Below are positions 24,325 through 32,434 of a stretch of 34,151 bases of DNA, in pieces (the first letter of the stretch is position 1; each line of letters starts with the position of its first letter). A model generated the notes under the pieces. That model was given only the letters and a program-made list of their open reading frames with translations, had not been told where the DNA came from and did no database searches. Position numbers and translations under genes: made by a program. The stretch spans positions 1 to 34,151 of the forward strand of contig JAMLID010000032.1 in NCBI GenBank assembly GCA_023954355.1, written 5' to 3'. This stretch comes from Oligoflexia bacterium (GTDB lineage: Bacteria; Bdellovibrionota; UBA1018; CAIPTA01).

Positions 24325-25335
24325 ACCCACTTTTAACTGCAGTTTGTGAGCTATATAACCAACGACTTCGTCCCACACAGAAGCACTCATCGCTTTTTCT
24401 ATATGTTCATTAAATTTCTTTTTTCCTATTTCTTTGATTCCACAATCATTCATTACACCAATTACCCAGTTAATTTGCTCTTGTGTCGTTTTCTCTCTTG
24501 GTGCAGATATAATTTCACGTACTTTTTCAAACTCTGACTGACCACTCATCTCTTCAGCTAGTCTTAGTAGTGGATACGAAACTTTTCCTTCAGCTATATC
24601 GCCCCCTACAAACCCACGACCTTTATCTCCCCATAGATCGAGTAAATCATCTTGAATTTGAAATGCGATACCTAAATCAAGAGCCGCACTTTCTATAATT
24701 TGAATATCAGATGCCGTGGCACCACCTATTTTTGCGCCTCCAACCATGGGCATAGAAAATAAGGCTGAAGTTTTTCCTGATACAACTTGAATATAGTCAT
24801 CTAAACTCACTTTATCTTTTGCTAAAAACTTGCTCTTTAAAACAAACTCTTTGCTCTGACCATCAATCACAGCCAACGTTTTAGTTTGAATAATTTTTAG
24901 TAAATCAATTTTTAGATCACTAGAATAATGCGCAGAGTTTATCAGTTCCAAAGCCGGTATCATCAACCAAGCATCACCACAATTGATTGCTTGAGCAGCA
25001 GAATATTTTTTCCAAAGAGCTTCTTTACCTCTACGAACTTCGTCTTCATCTTGTAAGTCATCATGTATTAGTGTCGCATTGTGAATTAGTTCTACGGCTA
25101 AAGCATACGGTAAAGCCGCTTCTATAAGAGGCTCTTTTTGTTTTGCCTGTTTTTGCCCAAAACGAATCGCTGTTCCCACTACTAACTGTGGACGAAGTAG
25201 CTTACCTTTACCTTGAAGATGATAGTTGAGCATATCTTTTATTGGGCTATTTTTTAAATAGGTCGCAAAAGACTGATCAAAGCCTTTTTTTAAAAGATCA
25301 GGCAACCTTTCATCTAGTTCTTGCCATATTTTCAT
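24316..25335 (-). CDS. Trans-polyprenyl diphosphate synthase
   Basis: This 339-residue enzyme of isoprenoid synthesis condenses isopentenyl diphosphate onto an allylic primer. The first Asp-rich motif is DDLQD in 'LIHDDLQDEDEVRRG' and the second is DDLLD in 'FQIQDDLLDLWGD', followed by 'GGDIAEGKVSYPLL'. The residue five before the first motif is a small Ala, as in IspB, which suggests a product of C20 or longer, for quinone side chains or carotenoids, rather than farnesyl diphosphate. Its ATG overlaps the sfsA stop by four bases, so it is translationally coupled at the end of the lipA-E2-lpdA-lipB-sfsA run. Chain length is not decided. Confidence 0.88.
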   Translation of the reverse strand: MKIWQELDERLPDLLKKGFDQSFATYLKNSPIKDMLNYHLQGKGKLLRPQLVVGTAIRFGQKQAKQKEPLIEAALPYALAVELIHNATLIHDDLQDEDEVRRGKEALWKKYSAAQAINCGDAWLMIPALELINSAHYSSDLKIDLLKIIQTKTLAVIDGQSKEFVLKSKFLAKDKVSLDDYIQVVSGKTSALFSMPMVGGAKIGGATASDIQIIESAALDLGIAFQIQDDLLDLWGDKGRGFVGGDIAEGKVSYPLLRLAEEMSGQSEFEKVREIISAPREKTTQEQINWVIGVMNDCGIKEIGKKKFNEHIEKAMSASVWDEVVGYIAHKLQLKVGAF

Positions 25336-26030
25336 AGGTCTAAAACCTTTCCCTTTTTATCGAGTACAATTTGATTATTCTCTACACGAATATTATAGGC
25401 AAGAAACTCTACTCCAGCCTTTTTAGCCTCTACAAAAGCTTGATAATATTTTTCATCAATTTCTTTAGCGATTCGCATTTTTTGAAACTCTGGCCTCATA
25501 ATCAAAAATAAATTCACGGCTCTTCTACCAGAGCGAACAACCTCTATTAGTTCTTGTAAATGTTTAGCACCTCTTGCTGTAACTGAATCGGGGAAGGCTG
25601 CAACATCATCAATCACCATGCTTACTGATTTTACTTCTAAATAACACTCTTCTAGACCTAAACAAAAATCGAACCGAGAGGCAGCAAATGTTTTTTCTCT
25701 CTGTAGCTCTTTATATTGAGACACTTCTTTTATTTTTTTTGCAAGTAGAGCTTCTTCTACAATTTTATTGGCCATGGTTGTATCTAAAACCACCGTACCC
25801 TCTTTGGTCTCGCTCAATATCCATTTATATCTTAATTTTCGCCCCGACTTTAAATGATCTTTTCCATAATCAAGTAACTTCACTAGAGTACCCTCCTCTA
25901 GATTGCCTTTCATTGATCCTGGATTCGCACAATGTGCGATAATTTTTTTGCCGTCTTTCGAACAATGAGCAAAAAAACGTTTTTCTCGTTTATGAAAAGT
26001 TGCCGTTATAAGTGGATAGTCCAGCTGCAT
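25332..26030 (-). CDS. sfsA: SfsA family protein
   Basis: At 232 residues this has normal SfsA length. The family pattern is clear: 'AHCANPGSMKG' (52-62), 'SRFDFCLG' near 117, 'CYLEVKSVSMV' near 128-138, 'FPDSVTARGAKHLQEL' near 146-161, and 'RPEFQKMRIAKEIDEKY'. SfsA was named for stimulating maltose use in E. coli and has a nuclease-like fold; its real activity is unsettled. It starts three bases after lipB and overlaps the prenyl synthase gene. The lipoate neighbourhood may only reflect shared transcription. Confidence 0.93.
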   Translation of the reverse strand: MQLDYPLITATFHKREKRFFAHCSKDGKKIIAHCANPGSMKGNLEEGTLVKLLDYGKDHLKSGRKLRYKWILSETKEGTVVLDTTMANKIVEEALLAKKIKEVSQYKELQREKTFAASRFDFCLGLEECYLEVKSVSMVIDDVAAFPDSVTARGAKHLQELIEVVRSGRRAVNLFLIMRPEFQKMRIAKEIDEKYYQAFVEAKKAGVEFLAYNIRVENNQIVLDKKGKVLDL

Positions 26031-26033
26031 TTC

Positions 26034-26687
26034 TTATCTGGTCTCGGGAAGGTTTTTTTGAATAATACTTAAAAGACGCTCTTCTACTTCTTCTTGGTTG
26101 AGCTTCTCACCTAAGAGATCTTCCATAGAAGTCATCACAGAAGGAGCAAACCCACAGGGCTGAATTTTTTTGTAGTAAGAAAGATCTGTATTCACATTTA
26201 ACGCTAGACCGTGGTAACTAATCGAACGACGAACGGCGATTCCTAAAGAAGCAATTTTCTTTTCTTCGCCTTTACGATTTTTTAACCAAACACCGGTCTT
26301 ACCTTCAATCCAATAAGAATCAATTCCAAACTCTTTCAAACATTCGATAATAGAATTTTCTAACATCCTTAGTAAGGCTTTGGGACCAAAGCGAACACCA
26401 AGATGTAGTACAGGATAAATCACAATCTGCCCAGGACCGTGGTAAGTAGCTTCTCCGCCTCGCTCAATTACAAAAAGAGGAACCCCCTGCCACTCAGAGA
26501 TTTGATTTTCTTCAGCCCATTTTCTTTCAGGTGATCTTCTACCAAGCGTATAACAATGAGGATGAGTTACTGAGAGCAATATATCAGGAAGCTCAGAATC
26601 AATTCTTTTAGCCAAAAAGCTCATCTGTTGAGACCAGCTCTCTTGATAAGCCAATTCGCCTAATTTTTTGACTTGAACTTCTTGCAT
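26034..26687 (-). CDS. lipB: Octanoyl-[acyl-carrier-protein]:protein octanoyltransferase
   Basis: LipB moves octanoate from acyl carrier protein to the lipoyl domains of 2-oxoacid dehydrogenase E2 proteins, ready for LipA. The 217-residue protein shows 'TLGRRS' (47-52), 'RGGEATYHGPGQ' (76-87), the catalytic Lys144 in 'KKIASLG', 'YHGLALNV' near 158 and the catalytic Cys178 in 'PCGF'. It begins one base after the lpdA stop and precedes sfsA by three bases, so it is tightly co-transcribed with the enzyme complex it modifies. Confidence 0.96.
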   Translation of the reverse strand: MQEVQVKKLGELAYQESWSQQMSFLAKRIDSELPDILLSVTHPHCYTLGRRSPERKWAEENQISEWQGVPLFVIERGGEATYHGPGQIVIYPVLHLGVRFGPKALLRMLENSIIECLKEFGIDSYWIEGKTGVWLKNRKGEEKKIASLGIAVRRSISYHGLALNVNTDLSYYKKIQPCGFAPSVMTSMEDLLGEKLNQEEVEERLLSIIQKNLPETR

Positions 26688-26688
26688 T

Positions 26689-28095
26689 CTACTTTCTATT
26701 CATTACATGAATGGCATGCCCAAGAGCTACTTCAGCAGCTTCCATAGTGGCCTCGCCCAATGTTGGGTGAGCATGCACAGTAAGAGCAATATCTTCTACG
26801 TGCATACCGGCTTCAATAGCTAATGCCATCTCTGCAATCATGGTCGAAGATTCAGGCCCAACAATTACAGCGCCGATTAGGCGGCCTGTTTTTTTGTCCC
26901 CGATTAATTTGGTAAACCCATCAGTCTCAGCCATAGCGATCGCTTTTCCAAGAGCCGCAAAGGGAAACGAGCCTACAAACGTATCGATTCCTTTAGCTTT
27001 TGCTTCTACTTCAGAAAGACCAACAGTAGAAACTTCTGGATCACAGAAAATCACTGCCGGCATCGCCTTTACATCATACTTAGCACCCTTTTTACCAGCA
27101 ATCACATCGGCTACCACTAGGCCTTCTTTTGTGGCTTTATGTGCCAACATAGGCTGACCAGCTACATCGCCAATTGCATAAATATTGGGGAGATTCGTTT
27201 CTAGTTTTTCATTTACCTTGATGAATCCACGAGAATCTAATGCTAGACCTATTTTATCTGCCCCGGGCATTGTATTTGGACGACGACCAACAGTAACTAA
27301 GACTTTATCGGCCTTTAACACTTCTGTTTTTCCATTTACAGCTACTTCTACATGCGCCATTCCATTTTTCATGGTGTACCCTTTTGCTGAGGCAGAAGTT
27401 AAAATATTCACGTTTCTTTTTTTAAGGTTTCTTGTCACTACATTACTTACATCTTGATCATAAGTTGGTAGCAAACGATCGGCTTGCTCCAAGAGAGTCA
27501 CTTGCGTACCCAACTTTGCTAAATAAGTTCCTATTTCTAAGCCAATATAGCCAGCCCCAACAACGACTACAGAGCCTATGTCTGAATCTATATCTAGAGC
27601 ACCAGTAGAAGAGAGAACCGATTTCTCATCAAACTTAAAAGTAGGTAATTCAATAGGAGACGATCCTACGGCAATGACAAACTTATCGGCTTGAATAGTT
27701 TTCTTGCCTTCTTTTGCCTCTAATAAAAGCTCTGACTTAGAAACAAAAGATGCTGTACCTTTTAAAAGCTCAACCTTATTGCCCTTAAGAAGCTGCCCAA
27801 CACCACCTGTGAGTTTATTCACTACACTTTGCTTCCACTCTTGTAGGCCTTTAAAATCAACCTCAACCCCTTTTACTTTAAAACCCATGCCATCAGACTT
27901 TTGCATTTTTTCATATTGATTAGAGGCTTTAATCAAGGCTTTCGAAGGAATACATCCAACGTTTAAACAAACACCGCCAACGTATTCTTTTTCAATGATG
28001 GCTACTTTTTTTCCTAATTGCGCTAAACGAATCGCACAAGGATACCCTCCGGGGCCTGCTCCTATTACCACTACATCAAATTTTAATTTGTCCAT
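26689..28095 (-). CDS. lpdA: Dihydrolipoamide dehydrogenase (E3)
   Basis: E3 reoxidises the dihydrolipoyl groups of 2-oxoacid dehydrogenase complexes, passing electrons through FAD to NAD+. The 468-residue protein has the FAD motif 'GAGPGG' (12-17), the redox disulfide C43/C48 in 'GGVCLNVGCIPSK', the NAD motif 'GAGYIGLEIG' near 186, 'YAIGDVAG' near 308, and the C-terminal base motif 'HAHPTLGEA' near 442. An AAGGGGAAG ribosome binding site precedes the ATG. It follows the E2 gene by 10 bases and is followed directly by lipB. No truncation or missing residue was seen. Confidence 0.97.
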   Translation of the reverse strand: MDKLKFDVVVIGAGPGGYPCAIRLAQLGKKVAIIEKEYVGGVCLNVGCIPSKALIKASNQYEKMQKSDGMGFKVKGVEVDFKGLQEWKQSVVNKLTGGVGQLLKGNKVELLKGTASFVSKSELLLEAKEGKKTIQADKFVIAVGSSPIELPTFKFDEKSVLSSTGALDIDSDIGSVVVVGAGYIGLEIGTYLAKLGTQVTLLEQADRLLPTYDQDVSNVVTRNLKKRNVNILTSASAKGYTMKNGMAHVEVAVNGKTEVLKADKVLVTVGRRPNTMPGADKIGLALDSRGFIKVNEKLETNLPNIYAIGDVAGQPMLAHKATKEGLVVADVIAGKKGAKYDVKAMPAVIFCDPEVSTVGLSEVEAKAKGIDTFVGSFPFAALGKAIAMAETDGFTKLIGDKKTGRLIGAVIVGPESSTMIAEMALAIEAGMHVEDIALTVHAHPTLGEATMEAAEVALGHAIHVMNRK

Positions 28096-28105
28096 TATCT
28101 TCCCC

Positions 28106-29347
28106 TTAAAAATCTTCGCCCATTAGTTCCATCAATAATACTTTTGGATCTTGAATCAATCCGACTACTCTGTTCATAAAACGAGCAGCAACAGCACCAT
28201 CAACTACTCTATGGTCTAAAGATAAAGATAAATACATAATGTCACGAATTACGATTTGATTATTTTTATCTACCACAGGGCGTTTTTTAATTTGATGAAC
28301 TCCCATAATCGCCACTTCAGGATAATTAATTACCGGTGTGGCTAATAATCCACCGATATTACCCGCGTTCGTAATGGTAAATGTGCCCTCTTGAAAATCT
28401 GCAGGCTGTAATTTACGGTCCCTTGCTTTTTGAGATATTTCTACGATGTCTCTAGAAAGCTCCCAAACACCTTTGCAATCCACATCTTTCACTACAGGAA
28501 CAGTAAGACCATCTTCCGTGTCTACAGCTATTCCTATATTATAATATTTTTTATAAACAATTTCTGTTGGTGTTCCGTTATCCTCTAAAAGAGTCGCATT
28601 TAACTCAGGAAATTCTTTTAGCGCAATCACAGCAGCTTTTGCTAAAAAAGGCATAAAAGTAATCTTGGTGCCCATTTTTTCGGCCATAGGTTTTAATTTT
28701 AATCGAAACTCTGCAAGCTCCGTTACGTCGCATTCTTCTACGTAGGTAAAATGTGCAGCCGTTCTCTTAGATTGCGCCATTTTTTCTACAATTTTTCTTC
28801 TCACTCCACGAACTGGTACTCTCTCTTCTGTTCGCACCCCTCTTTGTCCACGAGAAAAGCCTCTACCGCCCATGCTTGGTGTCTGAGAAAGGTCTTCCAT
28901 TAAAACTCTACCATGCGGCCCACTACCTCTAATGGTGCTAAGATCTACGCCTTTTTCACGAGCTGCTTTTCTAACAGCCGGTGATGCTTGAACATCTCTA
29001 TTTTGAAATGAAGCAATAGGTGCCGCCGCAGGAGCCGGAGCTTTCGTCACAGCAGGTTGTGGCTTCGCAGGACTCGGAGCTGCTGTAGTTTCGGTAGGCT
29101 TCTTAGCAGAAGGAGCTGCTCCCTCTGCTCTTAATATAACTTGCCCTACTTTAGCAATTTCACCCTCTTTAAAGCAAAGCTCACCGACGGTTCCACTAAA
29201 CTTTGTAGGAATCTCTACAGTAGCTTTATCGGTCATAATTTCTAAAACTACTTGGTCTTCCGTAATTTTATCCCCTGGCTTTACCAACCATTTTACGATT
29301 TCACCTTCAATTACACCTTCACCTAAGTCGGGCAGCTTTAACTCCAT
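28106..29347 (-). CDS. 2-oxoacid dehydrogenase E2 (dihydrolipoamide acyltransferase)
   Basis: This 413-residue core subunit carries the acyl group on a lipoyl arm. Order: a single lipoyl domain (1-75) with lipoyl Lys41 in '[10 protein letters not shown]', an Ala/Pro-rich linker (76-115), a peripheral-subunit-binding domain (about 118-152, '[19 protein letters not shown]'), an unusual Arg/Gly-rich linker (about 156-182, '[13 protein letters not shown]'), and the catalytic domain ending in 'DHRVVDG' near 375. It could serve pyruvate or branched-chain oxoacids; the E1 pair nearby leans towards the branched-chain type. AGGAG precedes the ATG, and the gene overlaps the lipA end by 10 bases. Confidence 0.92.
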   Translation of the reverse strand: MELKLPDLGEGVIEGEIVKWLVKPGDKITEDQVVLEIMTDKATVEIPTKFSGTVGELCFKEGEIAKVGQVILRAEGAAPSAKKPTETTAAPSPAKPQPAVTKAPAPAAAPIASFQNRDVQASPAVRKAAREKGVDLSTIRGSGPHGRVLMEDLSQTPSMGGRGFSRGQRGVRTEERVPVRGVRRKIVEKMAQSKRTAAHFTYVEECDVTELAEFRLKLKPMAEKMGTKITFMPFLAKAAVIALKEFPELNATLLEDNGTPTEIVYKKYYNIGIAVDTEDGLTVPVVKDVDCKGVWELSRDIVEISQKARDRKLQPADFQEGTFTITNAGNIGGLLATPVINYPEVAIMGVHQIKKRPVVDKNNQIVIRDIMYLSLSLDHRVVDGAVAARFMNRVVGLIQDPKVLLMELMGEDF

Positions 29348-30249
29348 TGTACGCTCCTTTTCTTTTCCTCTAAGAATGCTTTAATAAAAAATTCACCAGC
29401 TCTATATGACGAGCGAACAAGTGGTCCACTCGCAACATAGCGAAATCCAAGATCCATTCCAATTTTCTGGTATTTTGCAAACTGGTCTGGATGAATAAAA
29501 TCTTTCACTTCTAAATGCCTAGTCGTCGGACGAAGATACTGACCAAGAGTAAAAATTTCTACTCCAACATCCAAGCAATCTTTCATGGCCTGAACAACCT
29601 CTTCTTCAGCCTCTCCAAGCCCCAACATAATCGATGATTTCGTGACTACGTTAGAATCAATTTCTTTGGCATTTTTTAAAACACTTAATGACTGACGATA
29701 ACCCGCTCTTCTATCCCGAACGTATGAAGTTAGCCTCTCCACTGTTTCAATATTATGTGCAAAAACATCAATCCCTTTGCTATTAAGCAAAATTTCTAAA
29801 TGCTCGCGACTGCCCTGAAAGTCTCCTGCTAAGGTTTCTAATTTTAATTCTGGATTCACTCGTTTAATTTCTTTTACGATCTTCGCAAAATGAGTAGCAC
29901 CCTGATCTGGTAAATCGTCTCGATCTACTGTTGTGATAACAATATAGTCTAATCCCATATCTTTCAGAGAGTATGCAACATGAAGTGGCTCACGCTCATC
30001 AAGTGCCGGAGGATTCTTACTCGTTTTCACATTACAGAATCGACAACCACGGGTGCATGTATCGCCCATTACCATTATCGTCGCCGTACCGCCGCCCCAA
30101 CACTCACCCATATTAGGGCAACGAGCTTCCTCACAGACGGTGGCAAGTTTTCGAGCACGCATCATCTCACGAATAGAAACAAAAGATTCTCCCCCAGGAG
30201 CGCGAACTTTTAACCATTCAGGTTTAGCGATTTTTTGGACGATTGCCAT
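29338..30249 (-). CDS. lipA: Lipoyl synthase
   Basis: LipA is a radical-SAM enzyme that inserts two sulfurs into protein-bound octanoyl groups to make lipoate. The 303-residue protein has both iron-sulfur motifs: C39/C44/C50 for the auxiliary cluster and C65/C69/C72 in 'CTRGCRFC' for the radical-SAM cluster. It also has 'GLGE' near 209 and the C-terminal '[13 protein letters not shown]', whose first Ser is the family's cluster ligand. It heads the E2-lpdA-lipB run. The ATG has no Shine-Dalgarno sequence, and a possible -10 lies eight bases before it, so the mRNA may be leaderless. Confidence 0.97.
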   Translation of the reverse strand: MAIVQKIAKPEWLKVRAPGGESFVSIREMMRARKLATVCEEARCPNMGECWGGGTATIMVMGDTCTRGCRFCNVKTSKNPPALDEREPLHVAYSLKDMGLDYIVITTVDRDDLPDQGATHFAKIVKEIKRVNPELKLETLAGDFQGSREHLEILLNSKGIDVFAHNIETVERLTSYVRDRRAGYRQSLSVLKNAKEIDSNVVTKSSIMLGLGEAEEEVVQAMKDCLDVGVEIFTLGQYLRPTTRHLEVKDFIHPDQFAKYQKIGMDLGFRYVASGPLVRSSYRAGEFFIKAFLEEKKRSVQWS

Positions 30250-30257
30250 AGGAAATC

Positions 30258-30286
30258 ACAATAGTTTATGAGCTGTTTTTACGCAA
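30258..30286 (-). promoter_or_regulatory. Possible lipA promoter giving leaderless mRNA
   Basis: On the minus strand TTGCGT (30281-30286), 17 bases, TATTGT (30258-30263). The match to consensus is moderate, but the spacing is ideal. The start site would lie about two bases before the lipA ATG, which agrees with the missing ribosome binding site. Confidence 0.35.
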
Positions 30287-30348
30287 GGCGAGATGCGCAT
30301 TTTCTATAGGGCTTAGGTCTTTAAGGTCGCAGTAAATTTACGCTCTGC

Positions 30349-30543
30349 TTACCATTCAGAAAGCATTTTATCTTTGCCGACTTCTGTCAGGTAAACATGA
30401 CCATTAGGGCAAATATGTTGATCAACAATAACCTCTTGGTCATCCGGTGAACGACCGCGACGCAAGGGAAGGGTAGAAAATTCAATATTACAAATTGGAC
30501 AGTTTACTTTTTTTTCTAAAGGATGCTTTGCTAATTGTTCCAT
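30349..30543 (-). CDS. Small zinc-ribbon protein, function unknown
   Basis: This 64-residue protein has a zinc-ribbon-like ligand set: C15-x2-C18 ('CPIC') and C45-x3-H49 ('CPNGH'). A basic Arg-rich segment (28-31) lies between the pairs. There is no signal peptide or membrane segment. No Shine-Dalgarno sequence is visible before the ATG at 30543. It lies upstream of lipA on the same strand, 99 bases away. I do not recognise the family; the metal-ligand spacing is the main reason to believe it is real. Confidence 0.6.
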   Translation of the reverse strand: MEQLAKHPLEKKVNCPICNIEFSTLPLRRGRSPDDQEVIVDQHICPNGHVYLTEVGKDKMLSEW

Positions 30544-30775
30544 GAGAATAAGCTATCATAGCCCGTATGGGTTGCAAGAGTAGAATCCAAGATGACTTTC
30601 GTATCCACAACAACTGGGTCCAATAAAGATTTCCAGCACTCTAATAATTTCGACCACTCTATACGACCTCAAGCAACACAGTATCGGTTAAGATCTCTTA
30701 GTTGTTAAGCTATTATTAAGAGAGCCCTGCTCAATACTTTTTTTGAAAAAACAGTTATAAAATAAAATTTCAATT
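30544..30775. other. Divergent intergenic region, zinc-ribbon gene and receiver gene
   Basis: This 232-base stretch contains a 38-codon frame (30592-30708) without a ribosome binding site, which I do not accept as a gene. It also has an inverted repeat TCTCTTA / TAAGAGA near 30693-30723. No clear promoter was found. Confidence 0.4.
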
Positions 30776-31312
30776 ATGCAAAATCCAAAGAGCAACAATA
30801 AAACCATACTGCTTGTTGATGACGATATAGCTGTCATTGACAGTATCCGCGATTCTCTTGAGAAAAATACAGATTATTGTATTTCAGCATCACAAAATCC
30901 ATTAGATGCCGAACCCCTAGCATCACTAAAGCTTTATACGGCCATTATCTCTGACATAAATATGCCTGAAAAAAGTGGTATCGAATTTATAGAAGAATTA
31001 AGAAGAAATAGAATTTATGCCCCTGTTATTTTTTTATCGGGCTTTATTAACTCAGAGGGAATCCAAAGAATAAATTCTCTTCACCTAGTATCCGTTCTCG
31101 AAAAGCCCGTGAATGAATCAACGCTCTTATCCACTGTAGATAAAATGGTGAAAATTGGAGCCGAAGTCGCCAGTATAGACGACTCATTACATAAACTTTA
31201 TGAATTAGATTTTTTGTCCGAAGCTTCTTTAAGTGCGTTTCAAAAATTACTTTATGATCTGCTAAAGCCCAAAAAAGAGCACAAAGAAAATAGCGTAATA
31301 AACCAGCGATAA
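30776..31312 (+). CDS. Response-regulator receiver protein with a helical tail
   Basis: This 178-residue protein has a CheY-like receiver domain (about 9-130): acidic D15-D17 in 'LLVDDD', phospho-acceptor D60 in 'SDINMPEKSG', S88 in 'FLSG' and K110 in 'EKP'. After residue 130 comes a charged helical tail of about 48 residues ending in a Lys/Glu-rich segment. No DNA-binding or enzymatic output domain is present. No histidine kinase gene is nearby. It lies alone on the plus strand, splitting two minus-strand blocks of dehydrogenase genes. The ribosome binding site is weak. The output partner is unknown. Confidence 0.85.
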   Translation: MQNPKSNNKTILLVDDDIAVIDSIRDSLEKNTDYCISASQNPLDAEPLASLKLYTAIISDINMPEKSGIEFIEELRRNRIYAPVIFLSGFINSEGIQRINSLHLVSVLEKPVNESTLLSTVDKMVKIGAEVASIDDSLHKLYELDFLSEASLSAFQKLLYDLLKPKKEHKENSVINQR

Positions 31313-31349
31313 TTGTAGACAGCTAATGAGATTATTTGCTGTCTACAAT
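31312..31349. terminator. Strong hairpin between convergent genes
   Basis: Perfect 12-bp arms (ATTGTAGACAGC / GCTGTCTACAAT) with a 14-base loop lie between the receiver gene (plus) and the E1 beta gene (minus). The left arm begins on the last base of the receiver stop codon. There is no T-run. Confidence 0.6.
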
Positions 31350-31360
31350 AAAAGCCTTGC

Positions 31361-32422
31361 TTAGGCAGGATCTTCTACCAATGCGATCATCTCTTGCTCA
31401 ATATGATTTTTCTGCGGAACACTCACATTCTCAAGGTTTGGATGAATACCGATACCAGGAATATGCTTACCAGCCAAAAGCCTTGGACGAACCTTTAAAG
31501 AGTAAAATAATTCATCACAAGTTCTGCGTAGTAAATGTTCTCCGAAGTTCGCAATTTCAGTATCTTCGTTTACAAATAATACTCGGCCTGTTTTTTCTAC
31601 CGATTGCTTAATTGCGTCCCAATCGTAGGGGTAAATAGTTCTCAAATCGAATACATCGTAATTCACCCCACGCTCGCGTAACATATCTGCTGTTTGTGTA
31701 ACTAATGACATCTGTCTACCGTAAGAAATTACTGTAGCATCTGAACCTTCACGAAGCTGCTTCGCCTTACCAATTGGTACAGTATAGTATTCAAGAGCTG
31801 GCCAATTTGCCTTCCACTTGACTCTTGCTTTAGGGTCTACTGGAGCATCAATTCTCTCTCGAAGCTCTTTATCAGAACTTGGTTCACCTGGAATCAATTC
31901 TTCTCCCTTTGCTCTCATCAAAGCCTTAGGAATCAAATATAGAACCGGATCAGGATCTTCAATCGCAGACAACATTAGCCCATAGGCATCCAAAGGAGTT
32001 GAAGGCATCACGATTTTCCAACCAGGAATACGCGCAGCCCAGGCATCAAAGGAATGTGAGTGATAAATCGAACCATGGATTCCAGAGCCCACAGGAGTCA
32101 TCACAACTATAGGCATATTAAATTCGCCATTAGAACTCCAAGAGGCGTTCCCTGCTAATTTGAGTAAATCCAAAGTATTGAAAATATAATCACAAAACTG
32201 GATCTCTGCCACACACCTCTTACCCGCAAGACCTAGTCCTGTTGCCATTCCAATAATACCTCTTTCATCAAGAGGAGAGTTCCAAGACTTAGTAAGACCT
32301 TGGGTTACGGTAAACGCACCACCTAGTGGCGGACCAACGTCTTGTCCAAAAATATCATCTACACTTAACTTAGATTCTCCGTAGTGGAGCGCCATTCGTA
32401 TTGCTTGTGCTAATGAAGCCAT
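31361..32422 (-). CDS. 2-oxoacid dehydrogenase E1 component, beta subunit
   Basis: This subunit forms, with E1 alpha, the thiamine-diphosphate enzyme that decarboxylates the oxoacid and loads the E2 lipoyl arm. The ATG at 32422 (353 residues) is preferred over a TTG two codons upstream because AGAGGGG lies six bases before it. Family marks are 'GGAFTVTQGL' near 35, the conserved cofactor Glu in 'SPLDERGIIGMATGLGLAG', 'AEIQFCDYIF' and 'GSGIHGSIYHSHSFDAW'. The common GEDVG motif reads GQDVG. It starts 12 bases after the E1 alpha stop. Pyruvate or branched-chain oxoacid may be the substrate. Confidence 0.92.
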   Translation of the reverse strand: MASLAQAIRMALHYGESKLSVDDIFGQDVGPPLGGAFTVTQGLTKSWNSPLDERGIIGMATGLGLAGKRCVAEIQFCDYIFNTLDLLKLAGNASWSSNGEFNMPIVVMTPVGSGIHGSIYHSHSFDAWAARIPGWKIVMPSTPLDAYGLMLSAIEDPDPVLYLIPKALMRAKGEELIPGEPSSDKELRERIDAPVDPKARVKWKANWPALEYYTVPIGKAKQLREGSDATVISYGRQMSLVTQTADMLRERGVNYDVFDLRTIYPYDWDAIKQSVEKTGRVLFVNEDTEIANFGEHLLRRTCDELFYSLKVRPRLLAGKHIPGIGIHPNLENVSVPQKNHIEQEMIALVEDPA

Positions 32423-32434
32423 AATCAACCCCTC

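Noticed and set aside
27302..27683. Two further GCCGATAA matches on the minus strand within lpdA
   Set aside because: They are inside a conserved coding region, not before a gene start, and lack a clear -35 partner in view.
30592..30708. 38-codon plus-strand ORF before the receiver gene
   Set aside because: It has no ribosome binding site, no recognisable motif and ordinary composition; chance is the simplest reading.
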